A stretch of 64,000 nucleotides of DNA, taken from positions 5,356,001-5,420,000 of the forward strand of contig NZ_CP095376.1 in the NCBI RefSeq assembly GCF_023008405.1, in the 5' to 3' direction. Shown here piece after piece: positions 23,125 through 31,644 of the stretch. Made by a program: the position numbers and the translations under genes. Each line of letters begins with the position of its first letter. The first letter of the stretch is position 1. The notes beneath the pieces are model-generated. The model saw only the letters and a program-made list of their open reading frames with translations. It searched no databases and was not told the DNA's origin. The DNA comes from Amycolatopsis sp. FBCC-B4732 (GTDB lineage Bacteria > Actinomycetota > Actinomycetes > Mycobacteriales > Pseudonocardiaceae).

Positions 23125-23163
23125 GCCCGGCGCGGGTTGCGGGACCGGCTCCGGCGGCGCTAA
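23125..23163 (+). pseudogene. Remnant: duplicated 3' end of the MNIO partner gene
   Basis: Bases 23125-23163 read ARRGLRDRLRRR followed by TAA, nearly the same as the C-terminus PRRGLRDWLRRR of the gene ending at 23000. Most base differences are synonymous, which suggests descent from a coding copy. No start or body of a second gene is present; the palindrome lies just before it. The last bases overlap the stop of the convergent CoA transferase. Confidence 0.5.
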
Positions 23164-24500
23164 GGGGTCCAGGTCGGTTTGTCGACTCCCGGCAGCCGCG
23201 TTCCGAAGTCCCAGTGGGGCTCCGCACCCGGCAGCCCGCCCGCCATGCGGACCCGCGTCAGGCGGCCGTAGCCGCTGTCCGCGTCCTCCATCAGGTCGCT
23301 GTAGTCGACCTCGACGGCCGCGGGATCCTTGCGGCCCAGCGAATCCAGCCACCGGCCCGTGCCCGCCAGCGAAAGCCGCGCGCGCCACGTGCCGCCGTCC
23401 GTGAGCTGGCGGTGCACCGCCGTCATGACCGCCGCCGCCGCGAGCCAGCCCGTTGCGTGGTCCAGTGCCTGGACCGGCAGCGGCGAAGGCTCCTCCGGAC
23501 CCCAGGCCATCCCGTTCGACATCTGGACCAGGCTGTCGAAGCCGCGCCGGCGGGCCCACGGACCCTCCCAGCCGTACGCGCTCAGGTCCGCGATCACCAA
23601 GCCCGGCCGCAGCTCAGCCAGCTCCGACGGGCCGAACCCGATCTTCTCCAGCGCGCCCGGGCGGAACGACTGGACCAGTACGTCCGCCCGGCTGATCAGC
23701 TTCTTCAGCCGCGCGCGGCCGCCCTCGGTGTCGAGTGCCACGAACGTCGAACGCTTGCCCTGGCCGGTGTCACGCACCAAAGCTTCGACGCGTGGCAGGT
23801 GCGCCGCCCCGACGTGCAGGACGTCGGCGCCGTGCGCGGCCAGGACCCGGCCGGCCACCGGGCCGGCGAGGACGTGCGTCAGTTCCAGGACCCGGACGCC
23901 GCCCAGCGGGCGGTCCGAGTAGAACAACGTCCGTTTCGGCGCCGCTTCCAGCGGCTCCAGCGAAACCAGCGGCAGCGAAGCCACCGCCGACCCCTGCGGG
24001 TGCGCCGCCCAGTCCTCCGGCGTGCGCAGCTCGGCGGCCGCTCCCCCGGCGCTGACGACCGCGTGCTCGATCTCGCGCGCGGGACGGCCGGCGACCGCCT
24101 TCGCGACCGCGCCGCGGGTGCCGGGCACGCCCAATCCCCAGCACACCGCCGCTTCGTGGCGCGGGTAGTTGCAGTGCAGGCGCACCCAGCCGTCGGCCGC
24201 GCGGTAGTTGCCGGACAGCGGTGCCCAGACCGACTCCGCGCCCGTGCCGTCCACCCGCAGCAGCTGCTCGCTGTGGAACGCCGCCGCCGCGTGCCGCGTG
24301 TCCGCGGTGACGACGCCGGGCTCGATCCCGCGCAGCTTCAGCAGTTCGCCCGCCGCCAGGGTCGCCGCCGCGATGGACGCCGTCGCCGCGGCCGCCACCC
24401 GGTACGGGCCGGGCAGCACGTCTTCGGTGCCGGTGAGTGCGAAGGGTCCCGGCCGCGAACCGGTGAGCGCCTCCCAGACGCCCTCGACTGCCTCGCGCAC
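23160..24500 (-). CDS. CoA transferase, family III (CaiB/BaiF)
   Basis: A 446-residue family III CoA transferase. The N-terminal half carries PYRVAAAATASIAAATLAAG and the C-terminal half the classic LGGVRVLELTHVLAGPVAGR, DVLVQSFRPGALEKIGF, ADLSAYGWEGPWARRRGFD and QALDHATGWLAAAAVMTAV. These enzymes move CoA between carboxylic acids in the cytosol; the acid here is unknown. The GTG at 24500 overlaps the hemQ stop by one base, so it is the last gene of the hemE-hemY-hemQ operon, although no haem role is known for it. The internal symmetry suggests a fused pair of half-domains. Confidence 0.85.
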   Translation of the reverse strand: MREAVEGVWEALTGSRPGPFALTGTEDVLPGPYRVAAAATASIAAATLAAGELLKLRGIEPGVVTADTRHAAAAFHSEQLLRVDGTGAESVWAPLSGNYRAADGWVRLHCNYPRHEAAVCWGLGVPGTRGAVAKAVAGRPAREIEHAVVSAGGAAAELRTPEDWAAHPQGSAVASLPLVSLEPLEAAPKRTLFYSDRPLGGVRVLELTHVLAGPVAGRVLAAHGADVLHVGAAHLPRVEALVRDTGQGKRSTFVALDTEGGRARLKKLISRADVLVQSFRPGALEKIGFGPSELAELRPGLVIADLSAYGWEGPWARRRGFDSLVQMSNGMAWGPEEPSPLPVQALDHATGWLAAAAVMTAVHRQLTDGGTWRARLSLAGTGRWLDSLGRKDPAAVEVDYSDLMEDADSGYGRLTRVRMAGGLPGAEPHWDFGTRLPGVDKPTWTP

Positions 24501-25192
24501 TACGGCAGGGCCGCGACGAGCTCGGCGGGCGGCACGCGCGTGCCGGTGTAGAACGGGATTTCCTCCCGGACGTGCAGCCGCGCTTCGGTACCGCGCAGGT
24601 GGCGCATCAGGTCGACGATGCGGTGCAGCTCGTCGGCCTCGAAGGCGAGGATCCACTCGTAGTCGCCCAGCGCGAACGACGCGACGGTGTTCGCGCGCAC
24701 GTCCGGGTAGTCGCGGGCTTCCTTGCCGTGGTCGGCCAGCATCTTGCGGCGGTCGGCGTCCGGCAGCAGGTACCACTCGTAGGAGCGGACGAACGGGTAC
24801 ACGCAGATGTACTTGCGCGCCTCTTCCCCGGCGAGGAACGCGGGGATGTGGCTCTTGTTGAACTCGGCGGGCCGGTGCAGCGCGGTCTGGCTCCAGACCG
24901 GCGTCGACGCGCGCCCGAGCGGCGTCCGGCGGAACCCGGCGTAGGCGGCCTGGACCTGCTCGATCTCCTCGGCGTGCCACCAGATCATGTAGTCGGCGTC
25001 GGCGCGCAGCGCGGACAGGTCGTAGACACCCCGGACGACGACGCCCTTCGCCTCCAGGCCGTCGAGGTACTCGGCGGTCTCCCGGCCGGCGGTCCCGCGG
25101 TCCTCGCCCAGCCTGCCGGGCTCGATCCGGAACACCGACCAGGTCGTGTAGCGGATGGTGTCGTTGAGCTCGTTGTAGTTGACCCGCGCCAT
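24500..25192 (-). CDS. hemQ: Coproheme decarboxylase (HemQ/ChdC)
   Basis: A 230-residue chlorite-dismutase-fold protein that decarboxylates coproheme III to haem b with peroxide, the last step of the coproporphyrin-dependent pathway. The signature [13 protein letters not shown] carries the catalytic Tyr and the propionate contacts, and the proximal His is in [13 protein letters not shown]. The N-terminal half is the usual degenerate repeat ([13 protein letters not shown]). Size is normal for actinobacterial HemQ. It lies 56 bases after the hemY stop and overlaps the CoA transferase start. Confidence 0.93.
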   Translation of the reverse strand: MARVNYNELNDTIRYTTWSVFRIEPGRLGEDRGTAGRETAEYLDGLEAKGVVVRGVYDLSALRADADYMIWWHAEEIEQVQAAYAGFRRTPLGRASTPVWSQTALHRPAEFNKSHIPAFLAGEEARKYICVYPFVRSYEWYLLPDADRRKMLADHGKEARDYPDVRANTVASFALGDYEWILAFEADELHRIVDLMRHLRGTEARLHVREEIPFYTGTRVPPAELVAALP

Positions 25193-25248
25193 GCGTCCAT
25201 CCTGTCACCGCGCGGGGGACGTCGCCGCCACGGGTCAGGTGAGAGCAC

Positions 25249-26649
25249 TCACTCGGCGAGCTGCGCCGCGATCCGCTGCGCGGCCGCCTCCGCCGTCGCC
25301 ACGCACGCCGGCAGCCCGACTCCGTGCAGCGTCGCCCCGGCGACCGCGAGCCCCGGGACCGCCGCGATCGCCTTTTCGATCCGCTCGACCCGCTCGAGGT
25401 GCCCGGTGCCGTACTGCGGCAGCCCGCCGCCCCACCGCGTCACCAGCGTCTCGATCGGCGCGGTCGTCACGCCGGTCAGGCGCGCGAGGTCGGCGCGGAC
25501 CACGCGGACCAGCTCGACGTCGTCGGCCTGCAGCGCGCCCAGCTCGCCGAAGCGCCCGACCGAGCCGCGGACCAGCACCGGGCCGGTGCCGAAGTGGCCC
25601 CACTTGCGCGAAGAGAAGGTGAACGCCTTCGACGCGTACGGCCGGCCCGAAGCGTCGCGCTCGCCGTGGCCGATCAGGATCCCCGACGCCTCCGGCAGCC
25701 GCGTGCCGGGCGGCAGCGCCATCGCGACCACCGCCATCGACGCCAGTTCGACCTCGCCGAACGCCGCCGAAGCCGCGGGCACCAGGTCGGCCAGCAGCCG
25801 CCGGGCCGAGGGTGCGGGGACGGCGAGGACCACGGCGTCGGCCTCGACGGTGTTGTCCGCGGGCGCGTGCGCGGTCGGCGCGGCGCCGATGCGCAGCCGC
25901 CAGCCCGCGCCGTGCCGCTCGATGTCGCAGACCGGCAGCCCGGTCCGCAGCTCCGCGCCGGAAGCTTCGGTGAGCCGGTCGATCACCGTGCCGAGCCCGC
26001 CCGGGACGGTGCCGAACACCGGCGCGGTGGACGGGTTCGCCGGCAGCTGCGCGGCCGCCGCCGCGGTCAGCGAGCCCGCGCCCGCCGCCAGCGCCGACGC
26101 CAGGCCGGGCATGGTCGCGCGCAGGCCGAGGCCGTCCGCCCCGCCCGCGTAGACGCCGCCGAGCAGCGGGTCGACCAGCCGGTCGACCAGTTCGTCGCCG
26201 AAGCGCTCGCGCAGCAGCGGCCCCAGCGGCAGGTCACCGCTGGGCAGCCGCAGTTCCGGCAGGGAGACCTCGGCCTCGACGGCCCGCCGTCCGGCTTCGG
26301 AAAGCACGCCGGCCACGGACTCCGCGGACGCCGGGACGCCCATCAGCGTGCCGGCCGGCATGCCCGTCACGCTGCCACCGGCGTGGATCTTCGCGCGCGC
26401 CTTCGTCGGGTGGACGACGTCGAGGTCCAGTTCGCGGACCAGCGCCAGCATCTCGGGACGGCGGACGAGGAACGCCTCGGCGCCGACGTCGTAGGGGACG
26501 CCGGCGAGCTCGGCCGTGCGCAGCTTCCCGCCCGGCGTCTTCGTCTTCTCGAACACGACGATCTCGGCGTCCGGACCGAGCAGCCGCCGCAGCCGGTACG
26601 CCGCGGTCAGCCCGGAAACGCCGCCCCCGACGACCGCGACCCGCTTCAC
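25249..26649 (-). CDS. hemY: Coproporphyrinogen III oxidase (HemY/CgoX type)
   Basis: A 466-residue FAD enzyme that oxidises coproporphyrinogen III to coproporphyrin III (called HemY, HemG or CgoX). The N-terminus has the Rossmann fingerprint [18 protein letters not shown] followed by [13 protein letters not shown]; the substrate region ([20 protein letters not shown]) and the C-terminal FAD motif [19 protein letters not shown] are present. With HemQ next door, the coproporphyrin route is implied and the protoporphyrinogen name is not appropriate. The GTG at 26649 overlaps the hemE stop. Confidence 0.92.
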   Translation of the reverse strand: MKRVAVVGGGVSGLTAAYRLRRLLGPDAEIVVFEKTKTPGGKLRTAELAGVPYDVGAEAFLVRRPEMLALVRELDLDVVHPTKARAKIHAGGSVTGMPAGTLMGVPASAESVAGVLSEAGRRAVEAEVSLPELRLPSGDLPLGPLLRERFGDELVDRLVDPLLGGVYAGGADGLGLRATMPGLASALAAGAGSLTAAAAAQLPANPSTAPVFGTVPGGLGTVIDRLTEASGAELRTGLPVCDIERHGAGWRLRIGAAPTAHAPADNTVEADAVVLAVPAPSARRLLADLVPAASAAFGEVELASMAVVAMALPPGTRLPEASGILIGHGERDASGRPYASKAFTFSSRKWGHFGTGPVLVRGSVGRFGELGALQADDVELVRVVRADLARLTGVTTAPIETLVTRWGGGLPQYGTGHLERVERIEKAIAAVPGLAVAGATLHGVGLPACVATAEAAAQRIAAQLAE

Positions 26650-27716
26650 AGCTCGTGCACCAGCCCGACCACGCGCGTCAGCACGTCCGGGTCGACACCC
26701 GGCAGCACGCCGTGGCCCAGGTTGAAGATGTGGCCGTCGGCCGCCTTGCCCTCCTCGACGATCCGGCGGACCTCGGCTTCGAGGACCGGCCAGGACGTGT
26801 GGAGCAGCGCGGGGTCGAGGTTGCCCTGGACGACGGCGTGCCCGCCGAGGCGCCGCACCGCTTCGTCGAGGGGGATGCGCCAGTCGACGCCGACGACGTC
26901 CGCGCCCGCGTCGCGCATGGCGGGCAGCAGCTCGCCGGTGCCGACGCCGAAGTGGATCCGCGGCACGCCGTACGCGGCGACGCCGTCGAGGACCTTCGCC
27001 GAGTGCGGCAGGACGAACTCGCGGTAGTCCCGCTCGGACAGCGCGCCCGCCCAGGAGTCGAACAGCTGGACCGCGTCGACGCCCGCGTCGAGCTGGGCGC
27101 GCAGGAAGGTCAGCGCGACGTCGGCCAGGCGGCCGGCCAGCTCGTGCCACAGAGCCGGCTCCGAGTGCATCAGGGCCTTGGTGTGCTCGTGGTTGCGGCT
27201 CGGGCCGCCCTCGATGAGGTAGCTGGCCAGCGTGAACGGCGCGCCGGCGAAGCCGATCAGCGGGGTACCGCCGAGCCGCTCGACGAGCAGCCGGACGCCG
27301 TCGGCGACCTTCGAGACGTGGCCGGGCTCCAGCTCCGGCAGTGCTTTCACCGCCGCGAGGTCGCGCACCGGCGCGGCGGCCACCGGGCCGGTGCCGGGCA
27401 CGATGTCGATGTCGACGCCGGCGGCCTTCAGCGGCACCACGATGTCGCTGAAGAGGATCGCCGCGTCGACGCCGTGGCGGCGTACCGGCTGCAGCGTGAT
27501 CTCGGCGAGCATTTCGGGGTCGAAGCAGGCGTCGAGCATCGGCACGCCCTCGCGCAGCGCGCGGTATTCGGGCAGCGAACGACCCGCCTGGCGCATGAAC
27601 CAGACGGGCGTGCGGGCCGGGCGTTCGCCGCGCGCGGCGGCCAGGAACGGGGCTTCGGGCAGCTCGCGGCGGGCGGCCGGGGCGGCCTGCTGCGGCAAAG
27701 GCGTGGTCGGAGACAT
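26646..27716 (-). CDS. hemE: Uroporphyrinogen decarboxylase
   Basis: A 356-residue HemE that converts uroporphyrinogen III to coproporphyrinogen III. The signature [16 protein letters not shown], the [12 protein letters not shown] segment, [32 protein letters not shown] and the terminal [16 protein letters not shown] are intact. ATG at 27716 is chosen over a GTG at 27734, which adds only six unconserved residues. It is the first gene of the hemE-hemY-hemQ-CoA transferase unit and is divergent from DUF3000. Confidence 0.95.
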   Translation of the reverse strand: MSPTTPLPQQAAPAARRELPEAPFLAAARGERPARTPVWFMRQAGRSLPEYRALREGVPMLDACFDPEMLAEITLQPVRRHGVDAAILFSDIVVPLKAAGVDIDIVPGTGPVAAAPVRDLAAVKALPELEPGHVSKVADGVRLLVERLGGTPLIGFAGAPFTLASYLIEGGPSRNHEHTKALMHSEPALWHELAGRLADVALTFLRAQLDAGVDAVQLFDSWAGALSERDYREFVLPHSAKVLDGVAAYGVPRIHFGVGTGELLPAMRDAGADVVGVDWRIPLDEAVRRLGGHAVVQGNLDPALLHTSWPVLEAEVRRIVEEGKAADGHIFNLGHGVLPGVDPDVLTRVVGLVHEL

Positions 27717-27792
27717 CGCCGTCAATCGTGCCACGTGCCAGGGACGGCGCTTCTATCGGCGCGCCTGCGCCCGCAACGGGGCGTGCCCGCCC

Positions 27793-27798
27793 TAAAGT
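27793..27798 (+). promoter_or_regulatory. Candidate -10 box (leaderless)
   Basis: TAAAGT lies 6 bases before the GTG at 27805 and no ribosome binding site is seen. Confidence 0.5.
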
Positions 27799-27804
27799 CG
27801 AAGC

Positions 27805-28368
27805 GTGACCGCGATGACGCCAGTGCCCGAGCTCTTCCGCGAAGCAGTCGCGGCGCTGCAGTCCGTCCGGCCCCGCCGGGAGGTGCTGCTGGAGCCGATG
27901 CGGGCCCCGCAGCGGCTCGCGCCGTGGTCGTACGCGGTCAGCTGTGAGGTCGCCGGGCCCGCGGACGTGCTGGCGTCCGGCCGGCTGGTCCTGCTGCACG
28001 ACCCCGAGGGCCAGGAAGGCTGGGACGGCGTGCTGCGGCTGGTCATGTACGTGCGCGCGGAGCTGGACCGCGAACTGGCGACCGACCCGTTCCTGCCGGC
28101 GGTCGGCTGGTCCTGGCTGACGGACGCGCTGGAGGTGTCCGGCGCGAGCTGGACGGCACTGGGCGGCACGGTCACCGAGACGTCCTCGGCCCGCTTCGGC
28201 GACATCTCGGGCCCGGCCCGCACGGACGACCTGGAGCTGCGGGCGTCGTGGACCCCGGCCGACGCCGGGCTACTGCCGCACGGGCAGGCGTTCTGCCAGG
28301 TGATGGCGAGCGTCGTGGGCCTGCCGCCGGTCGGCGTGACGCTCTTCGGGCAGCGCCAGAGCTCCTGA
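27805..28368 (+). CDS. DUF3000 family protein
   Basis: A 187-residue member of DUF3000, found throughout Actinobacteria next to hemE and rnd. Typical parts are FREAVAALQSVRPRREVLLE, LAPWSYAVSCEVAG, LATDPFLPAVGWSWLTDALE and the tail LPPVGVTLFGQR. Its function is unknown; it is cytosolic with no catalytic motif I can name. The GTG at 27805 is favoured by the -10 spacing; an ATG nine bases on is the alternative. The 142-bp repeats begin 15 bases after its stop. Confidence 0.9.
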   Translation: MTAMTPVPELFREAVAALQSVRPRREVLLEPMRAPQRLAPWSYAVSCEVAGPADVLASGRLVLLHDPEGQEGWDGVLRLVMYVRAELDRELATDPFLPAVGWSWLTDALEVSGASWTALGGTVTETSSARFGDISGPARTDDLELRASWTPADAGLLPHGQAFCQVMASVVGLPPVGVTLFGQRQSS

Positions 28369-28383
28369 CCCGCCCCGCGGCAA

Positions 28384-28820
28384 ACTCTCTTCCGGGGTGG
28401 GACGCCGGATCTCGGCACAGCCGGACTGTCATGAACGACCCTTTCCCCACGCCGGACGCGATGAACGACCCGTTCATGACAAGAGCCACGCCCCGGAGCT
28501 CCTGAAGGCCCGGACGATCATCGGCACTCTCCTCCGGCGTGGGACACCGGATCTCGGCACAGCCGGACTGTCATGAACGACCCTTTCCCCACGCCGGACG
28601 CGATGAACGACCCGTTCATGACAAGAGCCACGCCCCGGAGCTCCTGAAGGCCCGGACGATCATCGGCACTCTCCTCCGGCGGGGGACACCGGATCTCGGC
28701 ACAGCCGGACTGTCATGAACGACCCTTTCCCCACGCCGGACGCGATGAACGACCCGTTCATGACAAGTGCCACGCCCCGGAGCTTCTGGGGGCCCGCGGC
28801 GATCGGGCGATCATCGGCAA
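28384..28820. repeat. Tandem repeat: three copies of a 142-bp unit with inverted arms
   Basis: The 142-bp unit starts at 28384, 28526 and 28668 (the ATGAACGACC element at 28431, 28573 and 28715). Each unit contains TGTCATGAACG paired with CGTTCATGACA about 34 bases later, and a shorter direct repeat ATGAACGACCC. Copies 1-3 differ at few positions; copy 3 diverges after about 28787. The arms could form a stem in RNA or be protein binding sites. The repeats could encode a 24-residue peptide, but there is no ribosome binding site. Confidence 0.9.
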
Positions 28821-29516
28821 CGAATCGGCAACGGTGCACCGGCGCGAGCCGTCCCCGGCGAGCCGCCTTGTACCGATGTGAGCAAATTTCACATCCACTG
28901 AACGCCGTTCACGTCTTTCCGGCCCCCTGAAGCGCCCCTGTGCGCCCGGAACAGCGTCGAACGATCACGGACACCCCCGCCCCCGGCCGACGGCCCTGAG
29001 GCCGTTTCACGTCTCCTCGTTAGTGACTCCGCGCGGTCACGCACCGCAACAAGATCAACTCGGCGGCACTGGGCCGATCCGACCCCGGTGATCGACACGG
29101 ACAGTCACACCCCACGGCCTCGGCGAGCCCCGCCGACCCCGCTCCGCACCGTTGATCATGCCCCGGCCGGAGGCACATTCCGGGGGTGGCCCGCGCCCAT
29201 CCGGCCCCTCGTCACTAGGCGCACCGGCAGCTGCACACCCCATCTGCACGGCCATTTGGCCGTCGGCAACTTCTTTGCATCGTGTTCGCTGGGCTATCCG
29301 TTAACAACCGGCCGTGTACTAGCCCGATCGTGTTACTACGAACCCACTGAGTGACTGTTCGTTTGAGATAGATACCCATTCGATCCCCCCGCAACGGCCT
29401 CAGGGCGGCTACAGTGCCTTCGACGACACCACTTTCGGTCTAAAGCTGGCGCGGCTGAACGGCCGAAGGTCCCGGTGCCGGTCGGGGGGCACGACCGACT
29501 CCAGGGAGGTAGTGAC
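28821..29516 (+). other. Long non-coding region upstream of the response regulator
   Basis: Almost 700 bases with no gene I can support. A stretch from about 29265 to 29385 is clearly less GC-rich than its surroundings and is where I would place the promoter. ORFs in it (for example 29088-29354) have Pro/Arg-rich composition and no family. GGGAGGT, 8 bases before the GTG at 29517, is the ribosome binding site of the next gene. A long leader or regulatory region is the simplest reading. Confidence 0.5.
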
Positions 29517-30233
29517 GTGGCTACCGTCGGCATTTCTCAGGCCGTCCGATCCACGCCAGCCGGCGCCTTGCCGGCGAGCATGGTTCCGCACCCGCGGGAA
29601 GAGCTCTTTTCGGTATTAGTGGTCGACGACCACCCGCTGTTGAGGGAGGCAATCGCAGCAAGACTCGCACAGATGGGTGCGGGGACCGTCCACGAAGCCG
29701 CCACGGTGGCCGAGGCGAGGGCGCGAGCACAGGCCACAGGGCCTTGTGACCTGGCGATCCTCGATCTCGGACTGCCGGACGGCAGCGGCATCGAGCTGGT
29801 TACGGAACTTCGTAGCCACGGCTGGCCGCGCGTGGTGGTACTCGCATCCTCGGACGACCCGTACGCGGTCCGCTCGGCCTTCCAGGCCGGGGCCCAGGCG
29901 TACCTGCTGAAGTCCGCGTCACCGGTCGTCGTGACCGATGGCGTGCGGCGTGTGCTCGAGGGCGGCGTCTACGCCGACCCGAGCGTGGCTCCGGTGCTGG
30001 CCACCGGGACCCGCGTCGCGGGCACCGACAACACCCCGCGCGAGCTGTCCGCTCGTGAGGTGGAGGTGCTCCAGCTGGTCGCCGACGGACAGTCCAACAA
30101 GGAGATCGGCGAGGAGCTTTCGCTCTCCGCTCTCACCGTCAAGTCCCACCTGTCCCGGATCGGGCGCAAGCTCGGCACGGGCGACCGGGCTCAGATGGTG
30201 GCGCTGGCCATGCGGGCCGGCGTGATCCGCTGA
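29517..30233 (+). CDS. Orphan NarL/FixJ-type response regulator
   Basis: A 238-residue response regulator. A 30-residue N-terminal extension precedes the receiver domain (VLVVDDHPLLREA with Asp37-Asp38; phosphoacceptor Asp83 in LAILDLGLPDG; Lys in AYLLKSASP). The C-terminal LuxR-type helix-turn-helix is ELSAREVEVLQLVADGQSNK followed by LSLSALTVKSHLSRIGRKLG. No histidine kinase is adjacent. Streptomyces carries a similar regulator between the haem and rnd genes, as far as I recall (SCO6029 region). The GTG at 29517 has GGGAGGT ahead of it; the frame is open further up but lacks a site. Confidence 0.88.
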   Translation: MATVGISQAVRSTPAGALPASMVPHPREELFSVLVVDDHPLLREAIAARLAQMGAGTVHEAATVAEARARAQATGPCDLAILDLGLPDGSGIELVTELRSHGWPRVVVLASSDDPYAVRSAFQAGAQAYLLKSASPVVVTDGVRRVLEGGVYADPSVAPVLATGTRVAGTDNTPRELSAREVEVLQLVADGQSNKEIGEELSLSALTVKSHLSRIGRKLGTGDRAQMVALAMRAGVIR

Positions 30234-30287
30234 CACAGGCGAACCTCCCTGCGGGGCGGGCGGACCAGGCGCGGTACGCCCGTCCCG

Positions 30288-30293
30288 TAGGGT
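30288..30293 (+). promoter_or_regulatory. Candidate -10 box of rnd (leaderless)
   Basis: TAGGGT lies 8 bases before the ATG at 30302 with no ribosome binding site between. Confidence 0.4.
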
Positions 30294-30301
30294 CGTCAGT
30301 T

Positions 30302-31555
30302 ATGGGAAGTGCAGAGGCCGAGGACACCGGGATGGAGATCGAGTCCACGGGCGGCCCTGTGCTGCTACGAGAACCCGCCGAGGGCACGCCCCCGGTGATC
30401 ACCGAACCGTCCGCGCTGGCCGAGGCCTGCGCGCGACTCGCCGCGGGCACCGGCGCGGTCGCCGTCGACACCGAACGCGCGTCCGGCTACCGGTACTGGC
30501 CCAAGGCCTACCTCGTGCAGTTGCGCCGCGAGGGTTCCGGCACGGTGCTGATCGACCCGATCGCACTGGCCGACGACCTCGCCCCGCTGCGCGAAGTCCT
30601 CAACGACCTGGAGTGGGTGCTGCACGCGGCCTCCCAGGACCTCCCCTGCCTCGCCGAGCTGGGCCTGCACCCGGCGGAGCTGTTCGACACCGAGCTGGCC
30701 GGCCGGCTGGCGGGCTACGAACGCGTCGCGCTCGGGACGCTGGTCGAGCTGCTGCTCGGCTACACCCTCGAAAAGGGGCACAGCGCGGCGGACTGGTCGA
30801 AGCGGCCGCTGCCGGTCGACTGGCTCAACTACGCGGCCCTCGACGTCGAGCTGCTCATCCAGCTGCGCGAAAAGCTGGAGGCGGAGCTGGGCGCCCAGGG
30901 CAAGCTGGAGTGGGCGCGGCAGGAGTTCGAGAACGTGCGCCTGGCCCCGCCGCCGGCCCCGCGGGCCGAGCCGTGGCGCCGGACGTCCGGCGTCCACAAG
31001 ATCCGCAACCCCCGCGGCCTGGCGGCGGTCCGCGAGCTGTGGCAGGCCCGCGACGAGCTCGCCCGCAAGCGCGACCGGGCCCCGAGCCGCATCCTCCCGG
31101 ACAGCGCGATCGTCAACGCGGTGACGGCCGACCCGAAGACGGTCGAAGATCTTCAGGCGCTGCCGGTCTTCAGCGGCCGCGTCCAGCGCAAGTACACGGC
31201 GAGCTGGCTGCGCCACCTGCAGGCGGCCCGCGCGCTCCCGGCGTCCGAACTCCCGTCACCGTCCCAGCCGACGGACGGCCCGCCCCCGGTGAACCGCTGG
31301 GCGGACAAGGACCCGGACGCGGCGGCCCGCCTGTCGGCGGCGCGCGCGGCGCTGACGGCGATCGCGGAGGACCGCCGGTTGCCGGTGGAGAACCTGCTGC
31401 TGCCGGACCTGGTACGCCGCACGTGCTGGCGCCCACCGGCGGAGACGGACGAAGACTCGGTGGCTGCGGTGCTGCGCGCGGGCGGGGCACGGCCGTGGCA
31501 GGTGGAGCTGACGGCTTCGGCGTTGAGCAAGGCGTTGCAGGCTACGGCTTCCTGA
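30302..31555 (+). CDS. rnd: Ribonuclease D (HRDC domain protein)
   Basis: A 417-residue 3'-5' exoribonuclease of the DEDD family, trimming tRNA precursors and other stable RNA. Exo I is in GAVAVDTERASGY (Asp and Glu), Exo II around HAASQDLPCL, Exo III in WLNYAALDVELL with the Tyr and Asp of the DEDDy class. An HRDC helical domain (about 220-300, RGLAAVRELWQARDELARKR) and a second C-terminal helical domain follow. The rnd gene closes the conserved hem-DUF3000-rnd block; the next gene is unusual for this place. Confidence 0.92.
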   Translation: MGSAEAEDTGMEIESTGGPVLLREPAEGTPPVITEPSALAEACARLAAGTGAVAVDTERASGYRYWPKAYLVQLRREGSGTVLIDPIALADDLAPLREVLNDLEWVLHAASQDLPCLAELGLHPAELFDTELAGRLAGYERVALGTLVELLLGYTLEKGHSAADWSKRPLPVDWLNYAALDVELLIQLREKLEAELGAQGKLEWARQEFENVRLAPPPAPRAEPWRRTSGVHKIRNPRGLAAVRELWQARDELARKRDRAPSRILPDSAIVNAVTADPKTVEDLQALPVFSGRVQRKYTASWLRHLQAARALPASELPSPSQPTDGPPPVNRWADKDPDAAARLSAARAALTAIAEDRRLPVENLLLPDLVRRTCWRPPAETDEDSVAAVLRAGGARPWQVELTASALSKALQATAS

Positions 31556-31644
31556 CGCGGGACAGTTCCGGGCCGCTGCCGCGAATCGGTCACGGGCCGA
31601 CTTACCCTGGCCGGAGTTCCGCGATTTCTGCGAAAGCGAGCTCG

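Noticed and set aside
28431..28787. Repeated 24-residue peptide (MNDPFPTPDAMNDPF...) in each 142-bp repeat
   Set aside because: There is no ribosome binding site and the peptide is just the inverted-arm DNA translated. The third copy runs into an unrelated frame. Kept as a DNA repeat.
29088..29354. An 88-residue frame upstream of the response regulator
   Set aside because: Its composition is Pro/Arg/Thr-rich without a ribosome site or family; it lies in the probable regulatory region.
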